Shown here one piece after another: positions 61,968 to 64,000 of a stretch of 64,000 bases of DNA. The translations under genes were made by a program, and so were the position numbers. Origin of the DNA: Paraprevotella clara YIT 11840 (GTDB taxonomy: Bacteria > Bacteroidota > Bacteroidia > Bacteroidales > Bacteroidaceae); assembly GCF_000233955.1 (NCBI RefSeq), contig NZ_JH376581.1, positions 91,404-155,403 of the forward strand, given 5' to 3'. How positions within the stretch are numbered: position 1 is the first letter of the stretch; each line of letters begins with the position of its first letter. The notes under the pieces are model-generated. The model searched no databases. It was given only the letters and a program-made list of their open reading frames with translations, and was not told where the DNA came from.

Positions 61968-63545
61968 ATGAAAAAAACTCTTTGGGCAGCCTTGCTCTTC
62001 TGCCTTCCGTGGACAGCTCCGGCACAACGGAAAGGGAACATGTCGGAAATGGAACAGTCCATGCGTAAACTCTCCATGGCCCAGTTGGCCATCAGCAGCC
62101 TGTACGTGGACAGTGTAGACGAAGTGAAACTGACGGAGGACGCTATCAACGGGATGCTCTCCAAACTGGACCCGCACTCCTCTTATACCAACGCCGAGGA
62201 GACCAAGAAAATGAACGAACCGTTGCAAGGTAATTTCGACGGTATCGGCGTACAATTCAACATGCTGGAAGACACGCTTGTCGTCATTCAGCCCGTGGCC
62301 AAAGGACCGTCGGAAAAGGTGGGCATCCTGGCAGGCGACCGCATCGTCAGCGTGAACGACACAGCCATTGCCGGTGTGAAGATGAGCCGTGAGGAAATCA
62401 TGCGCAGGTTGCGCGGCCCGAGAGACACAAAAGTAAAATTGGGTGTGGTGCGGAACGGTATCAAAGACCGATTGGAATTCATCGTCACGCGAGACAAGAT
62501 TCCTGTATCTACCGTAGATGCGGCTTTCATGGTAACCCCTACCGTGGGACTTATCCGTCTGTCCAGTTTCGGTAGCACGAGCCATGATGAAGTGAAGAAA
62601 GCCATCAAGGACTTGCAAGACCAAGGCATGAAGGACTTGATACTGGATTTGCAGCAGAACGGCGGCGGATATATGGATGCCGCGACGGGTATAGCCAGTG
62701 AGTTCCTGCCCAAAAACGATTTGATTGTCTACACCAAAGGATTACGCACTCCCTATAAAGAATTCCGCGCCCAAGGCCCGGGATTGTTCCGCGAAGGAAG
62801 AATCATCGTATTGGTGGATGAATATTCAGCCTCGGCCTCCGAAATCGTTACGGGAGCCATCCAAGACCAAGACCGCGGTTTGGTGGTAGGTCGCCGCACG
62901 TTTGGCAAAGGTCTGGTACAAAAACCTTTCGTCTTGCCCGACGGCTCTATGATCCGGCTGACCGTGGCACGTTATTATACCCCGAGCGGACGCTGCATCC
63001 AAAAGCCCTACACCATGGGGGATAAGATGAAGTATAACATGGACGTCATCGAACGTTACAACCATGGCGAACTGACCAACGCAGACAGCATCCACTTCCC
63101 CGACTCCTTAAAATATAAGACTTTGCGCAAAGGACGTACCGTCTATGGAGGAGGAGGCATCATGCCGGACTATTTCATACCGTTGGATACGACACGATAC
63201 ACCAAGTTCCATCGCGAACTGACGGCCAAAGGTGCCATCGTCAACGCCGACCTCAAGTTTATTGATAAATACCGTAAGAAGATCCGGCGCGAATACGCTT
63301 CATTCGACAAATTCAAAACCCGTTTTGAAACACCCCAGGAACTCATCGACCTGGTGCTCGCAGAAGGTGAAAAAGTCGGCGTGAAGCCCAAAGACGAGGA
63401 AGAACTGCAAAAGACATTACCGGAACTGAAACTTCAGATGAAAGCCTTGATTGCACGGGACATCTGGGATATGTCGGAATACTTCGCCGTCATGTACGAA
63501 GAGAATCCATTCGTGAAAAAGGCTATCGAACTGCTTGAACGATAA
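61968..63545 (+). CDS. S41 C-terminal processing peptidase with PDZ domain
   Basis: 525 aa with a signal peptide (LWAALLFCLPWTAPA). A PDZ domain (FDGIGVQFNMLEDTLVVIQP, AGDRIVSVNDTAIAG) is followed by the S41 core: ILDLQQNGGGYMDAATGIAS, VDEYSASASEIVTGAIQD with S289, and RRTFGKGLVQKP with K314, the Ser/Lys dyad spaced as in Tsp/Prc. It cleaves periplasmic or outer-membrane proteins at C-termini. It is last in the parE-coaD group and 22 bp after coaD. Confidence 0.93.
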   Translation: MKKTLWAALLFCLPWTAPAQRKGNMSEMEQSMRKLSMAQLAISSLYVDSVDEVKLTEDAINGMLSKLDPHSSYTNAEETKKMNEPLQGNFDGIGVQFNMLEDTLVVIQPVAKGPSEKVGILAGDRIVSVNDTAIAGVKMSREEIMRRLRGPRDTKVKLGVVRNGIKDRLEFIVTRDKIPVSTVDAAFMVTPTVGLIRLSSFGSTSHDEVKKAIKDLQDQGMKDLILDLQQNGGGYMDAATGIASEFLPKNDLIVYTKGLRTPYKEFRAQGPGLFREGRIIVLVDEYSASASEIVTGAIQDQDRGLVVGRRTFGKGLVQKPFVLPDGSMIRLTVARYYTPSGRCIQKPYTMGDKMKYNMDVIERYNHGELTNADSIHFPDSLKYKTLRKGRTVYGGGGIMPDYFIPLDTTRYTKFHRELTAKGAIVNADLKFIDKYRKKIRREYASFDKFKTRFETPQELIDLVLAEGEKVGVKPKDEEELQKTLPELKLQMKALIARDIWDMSEYFAVMYEENPFVKKAIELLER

Positions 63546-63549
63546 TACC

Positions 63550-63870
63550 CGACAAAAGAGTTTTGTAAAAAAGGGCTTTCATCTTTCAGTTTGTATGATA
63601 AGTCCTTCATAATATTAACATTACAGGCTGAAGGATGCTTCAGGTATCCTTCAGCCATGCTTCATTTCGTTTGGCGCAGAACGCAAAATCATTCGGCTGA
63701 GATTGACAAATCGTTCGGCTGAGAACTTTTTATCGCTTTCCGCCATGAAAGAATTCTGAAAGATGCCTGAAACATCCTTCATTCCATAATCCATTATATG
63801 ACAATCAGTTGACATGCGACCTGAAAGATGAAAGACCTTTTTACAAAACTCTTGGAGGGGGAGAATGCCG
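63550..63870 (+). repeat. Palindromic interspersed repeat, copy 3
   Basis: The left end reads AGAGTTTTGTAAAAAAGGGC, then TTTCATCTTTCAG; the right end, reverse complemented, reads AGAGTTTTGTAAAAAGGTC, then TTTCATCTTTCAGG, giving ~50-bp inverted ends. The core has AATCATTCGGCTGAGATTG and AATCGTTCGGCTGAGAAC. CATCCTTCAGCCATGCTTC appears also in copy 1. It begins about 5 bp after the S41 protease stop, so transcripts of that gene would carry it. Confidence 0.8.
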
Positions 63871-64000
63871 ACACGCAGGAGGAGCAAATGTAATAAAAGC
63901 CCCCACAAAAAAGGCTTGCAAACGCAGCTTCTTGCGGAGGCTAATCTTTGTCCCGTCACGAGGGACACCTTATCAAAACTTCACCGAAACTTTCTTTCCA
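63871..64000. other. Short stretch at the right edge, probably the 3' end of a minus-strand gene
   Basis: On the minus strand the last 28 bp read GKKVSVKF then TGA (63973-63975), followed by a TGTCCC/GGGACA hairpin (63946-63969), as expected for a gene end with terminator. The evidence is too short to name a gene. The larger minus-strand frame 63651-63968 crosses repeat copy 3 and is not believable. Confidence 0.3.

Noticed and set aside
63651..63968. 105-codon minus-strand frame at the right edge
   Set aside because: Crosses repeat copy 3 and a terminator-like hairpin; no protein features.

Overview
The window is chromosomal DNA from a member of the order Bacteroidales (Bacteroidota), with two AT-rich accessory segments. 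The evidence is Bacteroidota-type promoters (TAnnTTTG -7 boxes, some with TTTG 20 bp upstream), a TonB-dependent receptor with a carboxypeptidase-regulatory-like N-terminus, several secreted proteins ending in type IX-secretion-like C-termini, DUF4861 and DUF4252 proteins, and a speA/argB arrangement. Genus cannot be read from the sequence; the type IX-like tails favour a Porphyromonadaceae/Tannerellaceae/Barnesiellaceae/Odoribacteraceae-like lineage over Bacteroides itself (inference).

Layout. 0-5 kb: AT-rich defence segment. A one-polypeptide R-M-S restriction-modification protein, an unrecognised protein with a HEPN-like RNxxAH motif, and a RhuM-family gene cut by the window edge form one minus-strand operon. 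Upstream of it lie about 650 bp of highly folded non-coding DNA and the 3' remnant of a broken gene, which stops just short of the first copy of a ~300-350 bp palindromic interspersed repeat. 5-9 kb: a PI-PLC-like secreted enzyme and umuDC. 9-14 kb: a rhamnogalacturonan-degradation group (PL26-like exo-lyase, GH105, DUF4861). 14-22 kb: TonB-dependent receptor plus beta-helix lipoprotein, an unrecognised membrane protein, and a secreted zincin-like protein whose catalytic HE is replaced by RH. The second repeat copy follows. 22-30 kb: NUDIX, then the overlapping or closely spaced topA-aroK-speA-argB group, then an ECF sigma / membrane regulator / DUF4252 set. 30-37 kb: GH43, YgjP-like metallopeptidase, and a minus-strand operon of Ca-type P-ATPase, HAD, ribF and CPBP protease.

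37.3-43.4 kb: a 6.1 kb integrative island in the 3' end of a tRNA-Met(CAT) gene. It is bounded by 45-bp direct repeats (42/45 identical) and carries a tyrosine integrase, a CoiA-like protein with a small exported partner, an acidic protein, and an overlapping XRE / ImmA-IrrE peptidase / PIN operon with its own operator-promoter. No conjugation or phage structural genes are visible.

43.6-64 kb: mostly ordinary genes. They are a purple-acid-phosphatase-like secreted protein, a thioredoxin-fold protein, an AraC regulator divergent from an alkyl-sulfatase-like enzyme, a short DXS-like enzyme, a VanX-like dipeptidase, a THUMP-like methyltransferase, an OmpA protein, a GNAT-like protein, and parE-coaD-S41 protease. 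The third repeat copy follows the protease gene.

The most noteworthy items are the R-M-S / HEPN-like / RhuM operon with its folded leader, the palindromic repeat family (three full copies and one related core), the tRNA-Met island with its XRE-ImmA-PIN module, and the degenerate zincin.
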